Shown here one piece after another: positions 1 through 11,237 of a DNA stretch of 64,000 bases; position 1 is the first letter of the stretch, and each line of letters starts with the position of its first letter. Under the pieces are notes generated by a model, which worked only from the letters and a program-made list of their open reading frames with translations, did no database searches and was not told the origin of the DNA. This stretch comes from Adiantum capillus-veneris (lineage: Eukaryota > Streptophyta > Polypodiopsida > Polypodiales > Pteridaceae), in the NCBI GenBank assembly GCA_014529385.2, contig CM043950.1, forward strand, positions 152,086,945-152,150,944, given 5' to 3'. A program made the position numbers and the translations under genes.

Positions 1-90
1 CGGGCGATACTCCTTGCCTGAATCTTCGTTGTGATCCCTTCCCGCATCTCCGGATGCAGAGGGAGTCGATTGATCCTTGCCTGAAGCCAT
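1..90 (-). CDS. N-terminus of an LTR-retrotransposon gag polyprotein (partial, runs off the window)
   Basis: An open frame reads leftwards from the ATG at 90-88 and leaves the window at base 1, giving 30 residues that begin MASGKDQSTPSASG. I chose this ATG because it is the first one after the primer-binding site at 158-147, the usual position of gag. The peptide is hydrophilic and has no recognisable domain in so short a piece. The identification rests on position next to the PBS and LTR edge, not on homology. The bulk of the element lies to the left of the window. Confidence 0.45.
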   Translation of the reverse strand, partial: MASGKDQSTPSASGDAGRDHNEDSGKEYRP

Positions 91-146
91 AGGTGCTGCG
101 GAAAAAAATTTGGGATCGGATTTCCCGTAGAAGAGAAATCGGTCGT

Positions 147-158
147 GCTCTGATGCCA
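147..158 (-). other. Primer-binding site (initiator Met tRNA type)
   Basis: Read on the minus strand this is TGGCATCAGAGC, one base away from the usual TGGTATCAGAGC that pairs with the 3' end of initiator methionine tRNA. It sits one base inside a TG...CA-type LTR edge at 160 and precedes the gag-like ATG at 90. Confidence 0.6.
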
Positions 159-159
159 C

Positions 160-600
160 TGTAACAGACTTGGACACTCCAAGTCGAGAATCTACCGCGA
201 CAACACAAATAACCACTTCAAAATAGTTCACAGTTTACAATTGATTCGACACTGGCCCGGCGGAGTTTCGTGCCTAGAGTTATTGGCCCCATAGACTGGC
301 GCCCCTTTCGGTATTTCTTTTTGTATTAATTTGAGTTCAAAGTACAAGAGTGCGGGCAGGCGCTCACACTCAGACTCTGCGTCCAGCTGCTATAAGTAAT
401 GAGTGGCCTACCCGCTTATTTAAAGAGTACAAGCGATGCCAAAAGCAGAGCCCCAAAAGCTTCCATAAAAAGCTGCCCCAAAAAAAAGAAAAGGCTTGCA
501 ATTTAAAGCTTCTTTTAAATTAAAGCTCTTTCTCTCTTTCAAGCTTACGTAATTAAAAGCAAGGCCAAAAAGCTTCAATGTAGCACTTTTCAGCCAGCAT
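160..600 (-). repeat. LTR of the left-edge retrotransposon (right limit not resolved)
   Basis: The LTR edge is placed at TGTAAC (160) because the primer-binding site abuts it. Only one LTR is in the window, so the outer end cannot be found by comparing copies, and the end given is nominal. A TATTTAAA box-like string lies at about 415. Text and motif similarity (TATTTAAA, AAAAGC runs, GCCACGTCA) between this stretch and 1250-1575 suggests both belong to related promoter-bearing repeats. Confidence 0.35.
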
Positions 601-652
601 CGCGTGGATAAAAAAAAAAAACAGCCAAAAGCAGAGCACTGTCGCAAATGCT

Positions 653-691
653 GCCACGTCATCAATTGCCGTCCGTACTGCTGCCACGTCA
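653..691. promoter_or_regulatory. Two GCCACGTCA boxes
   Basis: Two identical GCCACGTCA boxes start at 653 and 683. The reverse complement, TGACGTGGC, is the C/G-box hybrid bound by plant bZIP factors and also matches the unfolded-protein-response element core. They resemble the longer array at 1390-1574. Confidence 0.35.
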
Positions 692-1389
692 GCCTGCCGC
701 TGCCAGCCAGCAGCCCACCACAGGGGTGTGTGCACTGGGCAGCCAAATTAGCATTGCCGGGAATTTTCCCGAGGGCTGTCCATGCTGAGAGGATGTATGT
801 GTGTGCAGCCACATCACCAGTTTGTGACCGATGTCACGTGCACATCTAACCCTATGTGCATGTGGACAAGCTATCTTAGGTCTAGGGTTCAGGTCAGCTT
901 AGGAAGTGTTTTGGAACCTTTGTGAGCCTATGCGCAGGCCGTGCATGTCCAGGCACTTAAGAGTAGTTGCATATCCTTTGGTTGCACACAACATGATCAT
1001 CAGCATGACATTCAGTACCCATCATGAGCATTTTACAATACATAGAACCCATGTTCCCTATTCATTCTCCTAGGATTCTAGATACTCTTGTCTTGGAATA
1101 AGTGCAGAATTGGCTCTGGAAGTTGATGTAGCATGTCTACATGACACACAGAGCCATGTGCACTTTTGGTATTTCTTTTCTTTATATTACTTGAATTCGG
1201 TACAATGCCAGTACTCGCGCTCTGCACCTTCTCCAGGAAGCATGCGAGAGAATGAACCCTTGGTTCGTATTTAAAGGCCCTTGGCCTATGAAAAGCAGTT
1301 ACATGAAAATCTTTCAAACTCAAAAGCAACTAGCCCAAAAGCGGGTGCTCAAAAGCTGCCATCGCGAAAGCAAGAATTCGTACAGCGCT

Positions 1390-1574
1390 GCCACGTCAAC
1401 AACCAGCGTAAAATGCAGAAATCCGTACAATCTGTCACGTCAGTAGCCATCGTAAAATCCGGAAATCCGTACAATTTGCCACGTCAGCAGCCAGCATAAA
1501 ATCCGAAAATCGTAAAATCTGCCACGTCAGCAAGCCAACGTAAAATGCGGAATCCTGTATAGGATGTCACGTCA
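1390..1574. repeat. 44-bp tandem repeat carrying a bZIP box in every unit
   Basis: Five boxes of the form G(C/T)CACGTCA start at 1390, 1434, 1478, 1521 and 1566, a spacing of 43-45 bp. Between boxes the units share CAGC-AGCCAGCGTAAAAT and a GAAATCCGTACAAT string. Upstream at 1268 is TATTTAAAGGCCC, TATA-like on the plus strand. The array looks like a retrotransposon enhancer or promoter block, but no transcription start can be assigned. Confidence 0.55.
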
Positions 1575-1579
1575 TCAGC

Positions 1580-2690
1580 TTCTACGGGTTTTTTGTATGT
1601 GTGTGGGTTGCTTTACTTTAGGCCCCATTGGACGAGAACCAGGGTAGTTCTCGTTCGACGTACTGAACGTCTTGTTCCGTACAGCCTGTCACGTACCATT
1701 CTGTTCGATTAGTACGTTTCGTGCGTTCAAAAATTTCTAGCTGTTTTTTAACGTAGGTGGTATTTTGATTGTTGCCTATTGGACGTTGTAGGCAAGTTTT
1801 GGAGCCGTTTTGAAGCCCATTTCCACCACATTGGATCATATGCCATGTGCTAGAGCCTAGGCCCTAGCCCTTCCACATTTGACAAATTACAATGGACATA
1901 AGGCTTGAATTCATCATCCATGTGAGATGATGTGACCTATTTTAATGACACTTCCTCTCTCCCATGCTCTCCCTCACTCATTAAAAGTCATCATCCATGC
2001 TCTCCCTCTCTCATGCTCTAGCCTCTAGCCTCTTCCTATTTAAGCAATGCCTCTCCATCTTGTTCTCCAACACTTACAACTACAAGCTCTGAATGCTCTC
2101 AAGCTCTCAATGCTCCCATGTTCTAGCTCTCAAGCGACAAGCTCTAGGTCTATAGTTTAAACCCAAGGGCCTAGGCCTTAGACTCGAGAATTATTTGTTT
2201 TTTTAATTTTGAACGTACGTAACGTCATCGTACACCATAATTTTTTATTAGTTCGTTTAGTACCGCATATCTCGTACGTGTACAAAACGTACAGGACCGT
2301 ATGAGACCACCCTTACGGGAACCGTAAGTTGGTTGGATCTTCTTCCGCTGCTTCTGTTGCTTCTCTTAGGGTTTAGGCTACTTGGCCGGGATCTACAAGT
2401 CGGCTCTGTTCTTTAGTGGCTTGACACGTCAGCTCAGCATGCCACTCCATTGGCACTTTTTGCCTCGGGTATTGCCAATAACTCATCACTAACGAAGAGT
2501 CCCCTCAATGCCCCACTACACACACTCAAGCGATGGAGCATAACGAAGTTAAAGGCGAAGTGAGTCTCCGAGTAGCTTTGACCTCTTTGAAAATTCAGCC
2601 CTCACCTATTTAGAAAATTCAACATTAAAACTGAGAATTGGCATTCCATATTGAAATTAGATTCGAATTGAATTGAGATTGGTTCACACT
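1580..2690. other. No gene; low-complexity promoter-like DNA
   Basis: No credible coding frame on either strand. There is a pyrimidine-rich stretch with repeated CTCTAGC/CATGCTCTCC words (1960-2140), a TATTTAAG box near 2038, and many CGTAC words between 1655 and 2310. It reads like LTR or 5'-leader sequence, but no matching second copy occurs in the window. Confidence 0.4.
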
Positions 2691-2696
2691 TAGTGG

Positions 2697-3923
2697 TTAC
2701 CTTTTGATGATTGTTGACAAAGTCACCATTGTATTTGCATGCTCAATGATGGGGGAAATCCATTCCAAGGCGCCTATATCTTTGAAAAGATTGTTGAGGC
2801 AATGAGCCATGTAATTTGTGACCGTGTTTTTTGGATAAAGGGATTCGATGATGGCTCTGGCGGCACAATTCGTATTTTCTCCATCGATGACGTTGGCAAT
2901 GACATCATGCTTTCCCACCTTCTCAATGGTAAGCGCCCACTCCGATGCAAGTACTTGTGCACTCTTCCCTGTCCCCGATGCATCATGGGAGTCAATGAAA
3001 TACATCTACCCCCGAGAATATGCCACCGTGCCATGAATGGAGTGACGACGGGTATCACTCCATCCATCCACAATGAGGGATACCCCATTCTTCTTCCATG
3101 AAGCCCTTGTGGATGAACATGCCGCCTCCACAATCATCTTCTCCCTATCAAGAAGAGTGGTGTGCAAGCTCTCCAAAGAGGGAGGCACATATGTGGGTCC
3201 AAACTCTCCGATCTTCCGTGCCATTTCTTTAAAATAAGGAGACCTATTGTCCAAAAAAAAGTGTACATTAGTAATGTACATTGTACATACTAAAGATTAA
3301 AGCTCAAGCCTTATAATAGCCTATAGAGCTTACCGTTCCGCATTGAAAGCAATATGGTCGTGGTAGAAAATCTTGCCACAGCCACATCTACCTTCTCTTT
3401 CAAGGCCGGTTTGCAACTCTCTCCAAGAGTTGCTTGCCGCTTGGGTGGACGAGAATGAGGGAAGAAGGGTTGGTAGAGGGTGGAGGTGGGCGCTCGCCGT
3501 CGGTGCCGGTTGATGCACAAAATGATGTCGAAGAAGGGGATGCCGATGCTTGAATGAAAGCCGCCGTGGCCATCTCCCTTGGATTCACCGTGCGACGCTT
3601 GTTGCGACTCGTCTTTGCCTCTTTGTTATCCTCAAGAGTCTTCTCAAGGTATAGGATCCTCATTCGAGATGGTTTGCAAGCAAATAGAACTTGATGCCCT
3701 TTTTTGTGAAGGAAGTGGGCGCACACCTTTCTCACAGAACGGTTGCGTTCGTAGCCACAACGGCGACACTTCCATGGCTTGCTTCCACATCCAACACTGG
3801 ACTTGGAAGCAATCACCTCCTTCCACCATGTCCATGTGAAGCTGGCGGAGGTAGGGGGTTGAGAGGCCGCGGTGGGGTCGGAGGAGGGCTTAGAGAAGCT
3901 CCGGACCCATCTTGAGATGCCAT
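2697..3923 (-). pseudogene. Decayed hAT-superfamily transposase (BED finger plus DUF659-type core)
   Basis: Reading leftwards, an N-terminal proline-rich piece (ATG at 3923) is followed by a BED-type zinc finger (WKCRRCGYERN...CAHFLH) near 3765-3680. Next comes a core with VAVARF, then SPYFKEMARKIG, SLIVDGWSD and AHCLNNLFKDIG, the DUF659-type part of hAT transposases, with the first catalytic Asp expected in the DGWSD block. A 90-bp intron at 3333-3244 (GTAAGC...AATAG) rejoins FNAE and SPYF in frame. Damage: a frameshift after the proline-rich start, another near 3385 and an amber codon at 3008-3006. The C-terminal hATC dimerisation domain is missing after 2697. This is an immobile remnant of a cut-and-paste DNA transposon. 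Terminal inverted repeats were not found. Confidence 0.75.
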
Positions 3924-4903
3924 AGATGATAGATATTAGAGAAAGCTCAGAGATTCGGAGAGAAGGAGAGAGGGGTAGGCTTCAAGTAATCAAGGGCCAA
4001 GGCTCCAAACTTCGAAGTTTCGACTTGGAGAGGAGGAGAGATGGGAAAGAGAGAGGGGAAGGAGAGACTCGAGAGGGGAGGGAAACTTGCAAGGCTCAAA
4101 GCTTCAAGAGTCAAGGGGCATTGGGCAAGCCTCAAGTTTCAAGGCTTGGGCAATGGGCAAGTTTGCTTGAAAGTGGCTTCTCCTTGGGCCTCTTAAATAG
4201 AGAGCCCCCCAAGTGAAACGGCCTTCAACGGCCCCTTTTTTTGAATTTTAAAAATTGAAAACTGCCACCCATTCGCCCCTTGCCCGCGTCCCATCTATGC
4301 TGTCACCGGGGACACGTCCGCCTGTGCTGAAAGAGATTGATATCTGTAAACTAGTCGATAGTCTTGTGCTGATACAAGACTTATTAGGCTAAATTAGCAT
4401 CATCATGTCCCCACATCTGTAGTTCATGCAACCATAGTTGCAATCATACTCGTATGTTCAAGTGAACCATGACCGTATGGAAATTGTTTTCATACCCGTA
4501 TAGAAAACAATATCATTCTTGGCCAAATTTGCAAGAAAAATTGGAGTTAATGAGGTTGATGCAGAAGTAAGATGTGAAAAGTTCTATATTTCTATGGTGC
4601 TATGAGTGCTTGCCCTGCATAAGCGTTGGTGTTTTCCTAAATAAAATGAGGGTTACGTATGTTTCAAGTCCAAGGGTCGACACACTCCTATTATACATCA
4701 ATACTTGCATGCGTTGGCCGTATGGTGGATGCAACATGGTAGATGGTTATACTATTCAGGTAATCTGAATGCAGGCTGCCCCCTCATTTAATTTGATACT
4801 TACCACTTGTCTTATTGTGCGAAAATCGTATTTCACCAGAAATAGTCAAAATATATACTCTAGACATGAAGTTCACTGAACTGGCTATATGCTGCTTTTC
4901 CAG
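3924..4903. other. No gene recognised; purine-rich then AT-rich spacer
   Basis: 3924-4200 is rich in GAGAGGGA-type words, probably the 5' flank of the hAT remnant. 4200-4903 is ordinary AT-rich sequence that should hold upstream NRPB3 introns or exons, but I could not identify the N-terminal half of that protein here. A splice acceptor (TGCTTTTCCAG) closes the stretch at 4903. Confidence 0.4.
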
Positions 4904-5826
4904 ATGCGAATTTTGTTCTGTGGAGTTCACACTCAATGTGAAATGCACATCCGATCAGACCCTTGATGTAACAAGCCATGACCTTGTTGCTTCTGATCAG
5001 CAATATCCAGTATATCCTGTTGGTTTTCTTGAGCATACTGACTACAGCAGTTTTGAAGACGACCAAGAGCCACCGGAGCGAAGGTAACACAATCTCGCAT
5101 TTGCAGCTCTCTTATATGGTCTGTTGGTGCATTCACGCTGTACTTATTGGAACTGAAGATTTAAGCGAGCTAGAATAGTTGCCACAGACGACTTCAAGGG
5201 GCTGAGTTTTATGCTGTTTTGCTTGTCGCAGAGGGATTCTCATCGTGAAGCTGAGGCGTGGCCAGGAATTGAAGTTGCGTGCTATTGCAAGGAAGGGCAT
5301 AGGCAAGGATCATGCGAAATGGTCGCCTGCTGCCACAATTACATTTCAGTATGAACCTGAGATACACATCAACGAGGCTCTAATGGAGACACTTTCTCTG
5401 GAGGGAAAGAAAGAGTGGGTGGAAAGTTGTCCAACAAAAGTGTTTGAGGTTGATCCAAACACTCACCAGGTACTTATCTTTGCTGTAGGGGATGGTTGGT
5501 AATGACACAAATCGAATATCAATTTAAGCCTCCCTTATCTTAACGTTCAGGTGGTTGTGGTTGATGCGGAAGCTTATGCATATGATGATGAGGTCATAAA
5601 GAAGGCAGAGGCAATGGGCAAACCTGGTCTGGTCAATATAATTAGTAGGGATGACAGTTTCATTTTCACAATAGAGTCCACAGGAGCTCTAAAAGCAGCG
5701 GACATGTTTATAAATGCCATAGATATTTTGAAGACAAAGCTTGATTCTGTACGGCTATCCATGGAGACTGAAGAAAACGATGATCAATTTGGAGAACTAG
5801 GGGCACATATGAGGGGAGGTCTTTAA
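4904..5826 (+). CDS. NRPB3: RNA polymerase II subunit 3 (RPB3/NRPB3), C-terminal three exons
   Basis: Exons 4904-5083, 5232-5469 and 5551-5826 join in frame across GT-AG introns of 148 and 81 bp. The product has CEFCSVEF (the last two cysteines of the zinc loop), [40 protein letters not shown], and ends [15 protein letters not shown]. Together these are diagnostic of the alpha-like Rpb3 subunit, which pairs with Rpb11 to nucleate Pol II assembly in the nucleus. About 230 of the usual roughly 320 residues are present and no stop interrupts them. The N-terminal dimerisation part and the first zinc-loop cysteines are not seen upstream, where a hAT remnant and retroelement debris lie. Either the 5' exons are beyond the window or this is a 5'-truncated copy. 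The intact 3' exons argue for a recent or living gene. Confidence 0.88.
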
Positions 5827-8669
5827 TTACTGGCTACGTTGACCTGAATTTATCGTCTTCCCTAATGGATATAAATTGAAAGGGTTATACCAAGAAAAGC
5901 TCTCCTACACTTGCCGGGAGTGGCATGTTTTGGCCCAAAGTGATTTTTTATCAAGCTGTTGGCGGTGTCTAACTAAATCTGACTTGCATTACGGGCACAA
6001 TGACTCTTTTTGGGGATTTGCAATAGGGCTCACCGTCTGCATGGATGACAGACGCATGTATGAATCTGAAGTAACGAGAATAGCAGCAAGCACCAGCATT
6101 TCAAAGCTAATGTGTGTGTGTCCAGAAACACTATTTCATTCAATTCATTATATCTGATCTTCCCCTTCTGTGCCTGACAATGATCTTGCAGTGTCTGTGA
6201 GGGGGTTGGCTATTGTTTTTGAGCTTTTTTCTATATTTCCAATGATGTTGCAGCTCTTGCCTACGAAGCATGATACTTATGGATGGTTCTACAGCTTTTT
6301 GCTTACGTGTCTACAACTTGTCGTTGCTTATCGTTTTTTGCATGCCAGGAATGGGCAGTCAGTAGGCCTAAATTTAGCAGGTCTGTTTTCACAACAACAC
6401 ATCCTATTGATTTTAATGTCCAGCTCTCTCAACAACTACTTATGGAATTCATATCGGATGCCTAAATCACAAGATATGACCAAAACAGCGTGTGGAGTGT
6501 TGATTCTGGTAGCTGTGCACAACTGGTCTTTTACATTAAGCTGTAGTTTCTTTAAAGGAAAAGGGTAGATGATATGTCATCCGATTGTACCATACAGTCC
6601 TCAGCCTTTTCTTTCAGTGAACAAGAAAGAATTGAGTCTGGTGTTTAGTCATGATGCCTTCAGATGTTTTAAAGATCCTATTGTAGATGGACTCTGCCAT
6701 TAGAAGGTTCCACCTTTGAATGGCCTATGTTGAGGGGTGAAGTTCCATGTCTAGGGCAAAGAGGCCACTCATGAATGTTGGCACATCACAATACTTGACA
6801 TGCTCTGTCAGTGTCCAGCCAAGTGAGAAAAAGACCGTGACCTATATATATCCAAGACTCCTACAGCTGGGAGGACAATCGATGGAAGTGTTCCCATGCA
6901 AGAGGTCTCCTTCCACCATGCCTACATTTCATTGGTGGAGGTCACCTCGAGAGGCTTTTATCAATGCCTATATTTTATTGGTCTCAGAGCATTAATTTAT
7001 GGAGGGGAAGGATAGTAGAGATGGATCATAGCTTGGGGGGGTCATTTAATAATTATGTGACTATCCCGTGAGTGCAACAGAAGGGATTATTAAATTTTAC
7101 TTTTTCTCACATTTTTACATACCGAAAGGTATCATAAAATGGAAAAGATTTACACATTGAACTCGAAAAAGGTGTAATTAAGTTGTCAAAAATTCACAAT
7201 AAAAGAGTTTTTTAAATAGTCTTGAACGCATGCGATATACACATTGTATACACGACGACCCCCATGAGGATCACAGTAAGTAACTCTTGCATGGTCTAAA
7301 ATTTAGACCGGAAAATCACTACATTACATGTGCTTGGAAACCTCTGCATTTTCTTCAAATAAAAGAAAGAACCATACATGTGACGGGCAAAACTTATAGG
7401 AAAAAAGAACCATGCATGTGATTGGATTAGATATAGATTTGACTGGAAATAATGTCAATACTAATACTCCTTCCTTTTATGCAAGTTGCAACTGAAATCG
7501 TCTCACGTTATACAATGGTTGCAAAACCTCACACTTTATGCAAACTTTACCGAGTCATAGAACAAAACATAGCTAACACAAATTTGTAGGCTTCTTTTCT
7601 CAAGTAGGTAGTGGAACATTAGAAAGAGGATGGGGTATAGGAGGGCCTCTTTATTTACCATAAAGTTATGAAAGTGATTACAATTTTCATGAATCGGTGC
7701 TCACTGTGTGTGCAAGAATGGTGGGTGTGTAAAAGAGGAGTCTTACAAGATGGCAAGCGATTTTTTTCGAGCAATGAAAAAAACGAGCAAGTCCCTCAAT
7801 AAAGTTTATTGCCTAGCTTTCTTTGGATCTTCAACCAATGAACCCAACCCAATGCCTATACTCTCACTCTCATCAACATGATAATAATCAGAGCCATCAC
7901 AATCTTTGGTGACAGACAATGAACTAACTTGATCATTGCAGAGAGAGTATGAGTAAAATAAGCTTTTCCCCATCTTCAAGAACCACGACCAATTGTAGGA
8001 CTACATATTTATATGCCATAATGGTTTCAATATTTAATTTTACTGCTAATAAAACACAGACTTTTCTTCACTTAAACTACACTAAAATTTTCAATGAATG
8101 TATTAAACTTGATCTGGCTTATTTAAATACTAGCTACATATTGGCTCAACATGTAAATAACTCTTTAGTATCAAATACAAACCACCCCCCCTCCCCCAGC
8201 TCCTTTCTTATTCTTCTCACCCCTACACCTTACTATAAGCACCTTCCTTGCCTGCTTCTAGACCACATGCACAAACGCTCATAACTCCTCTTACGATGAG
8301 GATTTGATTGTGTCACCAAGCTGTTTAGTCTAACAATGATTTTGACTAAATGTTGCAGCTCCTCTATGCCTGCAAAGAAGGTTGAATGGCTATTGTCGTG
8401 GCATTGTTATCTTATAGTTCACAACTACAATCTGCCATCATTTCCTCCTATGCCCTCAATCTCTCCGCCTCCCCTGTCATGACCCTCAATCTGTTCATCA
8501 TTCACTAAGACCACATGACCCTCAATTTTCATCTTGTATAAGCCTTGAAGGTAATATGTGGAGGTGATTGCATTTGTACTGAGAGAGATGCATGTTCTTG
8601 CCAAAAGAGCTACTTAAGGCTCTTGGCATAGGGCTTGAAGATGGACCAAACACACACCCAGGGATTGCC

Positions 8670-8672
<3 letters not shown>
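5827..8672. other. 3' flank of NRPB3 and gene-free spacer
   Basis: No supported gene. Short open frames at 5876-6157 and 6170-6568 have no recognisable family, biased composition and no splice context. The first few hundred bases are the likely 3' untranslated region. 7000-8300 is AT-rich with no repeat copy elsewhere in the window that I can see. Confidence 0.4.

Positions 8673-8722
<50 letters not shown>
8673..8722. repeat. (AG)25 microsatellite
   Basis: A pure AG dinucleotide run of about 50 bp. Confidence 0.97.
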
Positions 8723-8724
<2 letters not shown>

Positions 8725-9907
8725 TCGTACATTTTTCACATGGAGGTATGAAGTGGTAGTGCCACATGCATATGCATTTTTGGCATGGATGTATGAAGTG
8801 TCAATGCCACATGTAGATGGATCTTAATACATTTGGTTTCAGTAAGAAGTGAGAGGATATGTTGAGATTCCATTGATGAAAACATTTTGTAAAGATCATA
8901 AAGAAATAGCAAACTAATGAAAGTTATGCAATGTGTACGTAAAAAGATGTTTTGTTTTTTATAAAGAAAATGGCCTTTAGTAGGCCTTCCTATGACCTTT
9001 GTAAAACCACTCCAAAGCAGTCTGCGCCGGTGCAAATTGGTTATAACATGGGATAGTGCCTACTTCGTCAACGATGGATCCTAATGCTATGCTCTATAAT
9101 ATATATTTTTTAAATATAAAACTGATAAGTCATTAAAACTGGATCACATATACATTAAAAAAAACAGCTCTTGGTTGTGTTGGAGAGGACAATTGCAAGA
9201 AACGTGAACGCTTCCGACTTCTGCAACATGCTTGGGAGCCTTTTTTTCTTTTATAAAATAAATGTTGGGAGAAATACGATATCACAATAATGTGCATTGC
9301 TCAAATTGGATATAGAGATCCATGAATAAATAATAGGACATGAGCAAAACGTGCTCGAACCAGTCCGCACCGGCGCGGACTGGTTTTGATAGGTTTCAGA
9401 AGGGAGCTTTGCATAGAAAAATGGGGACGATCAAAGAGCTAAGAGAATCAGGTGGTCCACAAAGAGTGAAGATCTCAGTCGATTGTGAAGCCTAGCTGCT
9501 GGTCTGCGGAATTCATGCTAGCACACATGGTTGCGTGCTGGGAGCGTCACAAAGCAGAGATGGGATGAGAGCTTTGATCCTTTGAGCTGCGTTGAGTTGG
9601 GATAGTCTCATCAGGGCTGACATTATCCGGGCATTCACATTGTGAGTACTTACGAAAGCATGTGCAGAAGCTGAAGGCACGCATTTTGATCATGGATCCA
9701 CAATTGCAAGGGTCTCATTTGCAATTTCACGTAAGATGCATTGATCACGTAAGATGCATTGATCACCAGCGTCCTCAATTTGTCTCGCCTCTATGAGCAC
9801 ACCATGGCAGAGCCTCTACACGGCTGGCTGAGCAGAAATTGGAGGCGGTTCATGCGAAGCTGCAGGAGGCCCAGCAGAAGGCTGGTGGGTCTTCAAACAG
9901 GTGCCCC
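8723..9907. other. Gene-free spacer left of Copia A
   Basis: No gene. It contains the inverted pair described at 9018-9385. A short coding-like stretch (9800-9906, reading RLAEQKLEAVHAKLQEAQQK) is cut by the Copia A insertion. A second coding-like piece lies beyond the element at 19020-19135 (QQEVARLVQRLQDGYALL), but in a different frame and behind a stop. Confidence 0.35.
9018..9385. mobile_element. Candidate MITE with self-palindromic terminal repeats
   Basis: CAGTCTGCGCCGGTGC at 9018-9033 recurs inverted at 9358-9385, where it reads CAGTCCGCGCCGGTGCGGAC on the minus strand. The right copy is itself a hairpin: 11-bp arms AACCAGTCCGC (9358-9368) and GCGGACTGGTT (9375-9385) around a 6-base loop. 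The roughly 370 bp between the copies is AT-rich and non-coding. This is the size and form of a MITE. Target duplication and exact ends are not clear, and an unrelated inverted repeat cannot be excluded. Confidence 0.4.
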
Positions 9908-10254
9908 TGTAAAAGTAACTTATGATTTTAATAAGTGTGGACTTCTTTCCACCTACCTCTTTTCCCAAAGTCCTTACACCTAATTCCCACATGGACTCCT
10001 TTGACCTATGCAAGTCTCAACATGTGTCTATTCCCACCTACCTATAATTCACATGTGATGGATAATCCTCACTCCCTCAACTTGTATATAAATCCCATTA
10101 GCTGCCCTCATTTGTAACAAGGTCTTCACTCTCCATTCAAGTGCAATCTTTTGTCATTGCTCTATTTCTATCTTGCACTCTCTTATGTCTTGACATTAGC
10201 ATATTAATTAATAGTGATATTAATCACATTTAAGTTAATCTCTAAGTTCTCACA
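9908..10254 (+). repeat. Copia A 5' LTR with TATA box
   Basis: Begins TGTAAAAGTAAC and ends TTCTCACA. TATATAAA at 10085-10092 is the likely promoter TATA box, about 165 bp from the LTR end. Preceded by the target duplication GCCCC. Confidence 0.95.
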
Positions 10255-10266
10255 TGGTATCAGAGC
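10255..10266 (+). other. Copia A primer-binding site
   Basis: TGGTATCAGAGC, complementary to the 3' end of initiator Met tRNA, directly abuts the LTR. Confidence 0.92.
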
Positions 10267-10374
10267 GATAGAGCTTAAGATTAATTCTGAATAGCGCTAA
10301 GAGTCTTCCATCTCTCTAGCCCACACTCGAAGCCTCACTCTCCATTATTTTCAAGGAATCCGGAACCTCGAAAG

Positions 10375-11229
10375 ATGGCCGAGTTAGCTTCTTCATCTTC
10401 CGCATCCACCTACAAGCCCCACTACATTATCGACAAGCTTAACGGCACTAACTACCAAGTGTGGAAGATTCGGATGGAACTCTACCTCACGCAGCTGCAA
10501 CTTTGGGACGTCACGTCAGGAGTCGAAGAGCAACCTGACCACCCTGAAGACCCCGAAGACAAAGATTCAACATACTTCATCGACACCTATAATACTTGGC
10601 ATAGTAGAAAGAATAGTGCCAAGATGGAGCTCATTCTCCATTGCCAAGATCGGCAAGTCCAAATGGTGAAAAAGCTAACTACTGCTAGCGCCATTTGGAA
10701 GTTCTTCGAGAAGAACTACGAGCACACTGACCTCGTCTACCAAGTTTCCCTGATCAAGAAATTGGTAAACACTACCATGCAAGAGGGTCAGTCATCCTCC
10801 AAGTTTTTGGAGACGTGGCAAATACTTCTAGATGAAGTACTTATCTCAGGGCTTGCCATCCCTGAAGAGCTTCAAAGTATGCTCTTATTGGCTTCTCTAC
10901 CTGCATCATGGAGAGCCTTTATCACTACACAAGCCACCACGACTAACTTGCAGCTACAAAATCTTGTAGCCAAGATCCATCAGGAGGAAACGCTTCGCGA
11001 CCACACTAGCAGCTCGCAGAAGTCCACAGCACTTGTCACTATGACAAGAAACTCACGCCCTTACAACGGCAAGAAGCCTCAATATTCGGGCCCTCCTCGA
11101 CAACACAATAATTCTGGAAGAAAGTCGCAATTTCAAAGCCACCACAATCACCAAAATTCAAAGCAATGTGCCAACTCATCGCTTTGGACACCTCACAAAG
11201 GACTGTCGGCAACCACACAATCAAGGTAA
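10375..11229 (+). CDS. Copia A gag (UBN2-type), frameshifted at its zinc knuckle
   Basis: A 284-residue frame starts MAELASSSSAS at the first ATG after the primer-binding site and has the UBN2/gag hallmark NGTNYQVWKIRMELYL near residue 25, followed by the helical capsid-like region. Capsid protein of this kind packages element RNA in cytoplasmic particles. Near 11175 the expected CX2CX4HX4C knuckle is broken: only FGHLTKDC is readable, in another frame. The pattern fits loss of two bases, including part of the second cysteine codon. The last 15-20 residues of the open frame are therefore out of frame. Gag may still fold, but it lacks nucleic-acid-binding function. Confidence 0.8.
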   Translation: MAELASSSSASTYKPHYIIDKLNGTNYQVWKIRMELYLTQLQLWDVTSGVEEQPDHPEDPEDKDSTYFIDTYNTWHSRKNSAKMELILHCQDRQVQMVKKLTTASAIWKFFEKNYEHTDLVYQVSLIKKLVNTTMQEGQSSSKFLETWQILLDEVLISGLAIPEELQSMLLLASLPASWRAFITTQATTTNLQLQNLVAKIHQEETLRDHTSSSQKSTALVTMTRNSRPYNGKKPQYSGPPRQHNNSGRKSQFQSHHNHQNSKQCANSSLWTPHKGLSATTQSR

Positions 11230-11237
11230 TCGTCCTA

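Noticed and set aside
1390-1574. CRISPR-like repeat array
   Set aside because: Repeats are diverged, spacers share sequence with each other, and the genome is a plant's.
4574-4754. Possible upstream NRPB3 exon (MRWPYGGCNMVDGYTIQ before a GTAATC donor)
   Set aside because: Resemblance to the zinc-loop segment is weak and the splice phase does not match the exon at 4904.
6170-6568. 132-residue hydrophobic open frame after NRPB3
   Set aside because: No family signature, no splice context, and it lies in the probable 3' flank.
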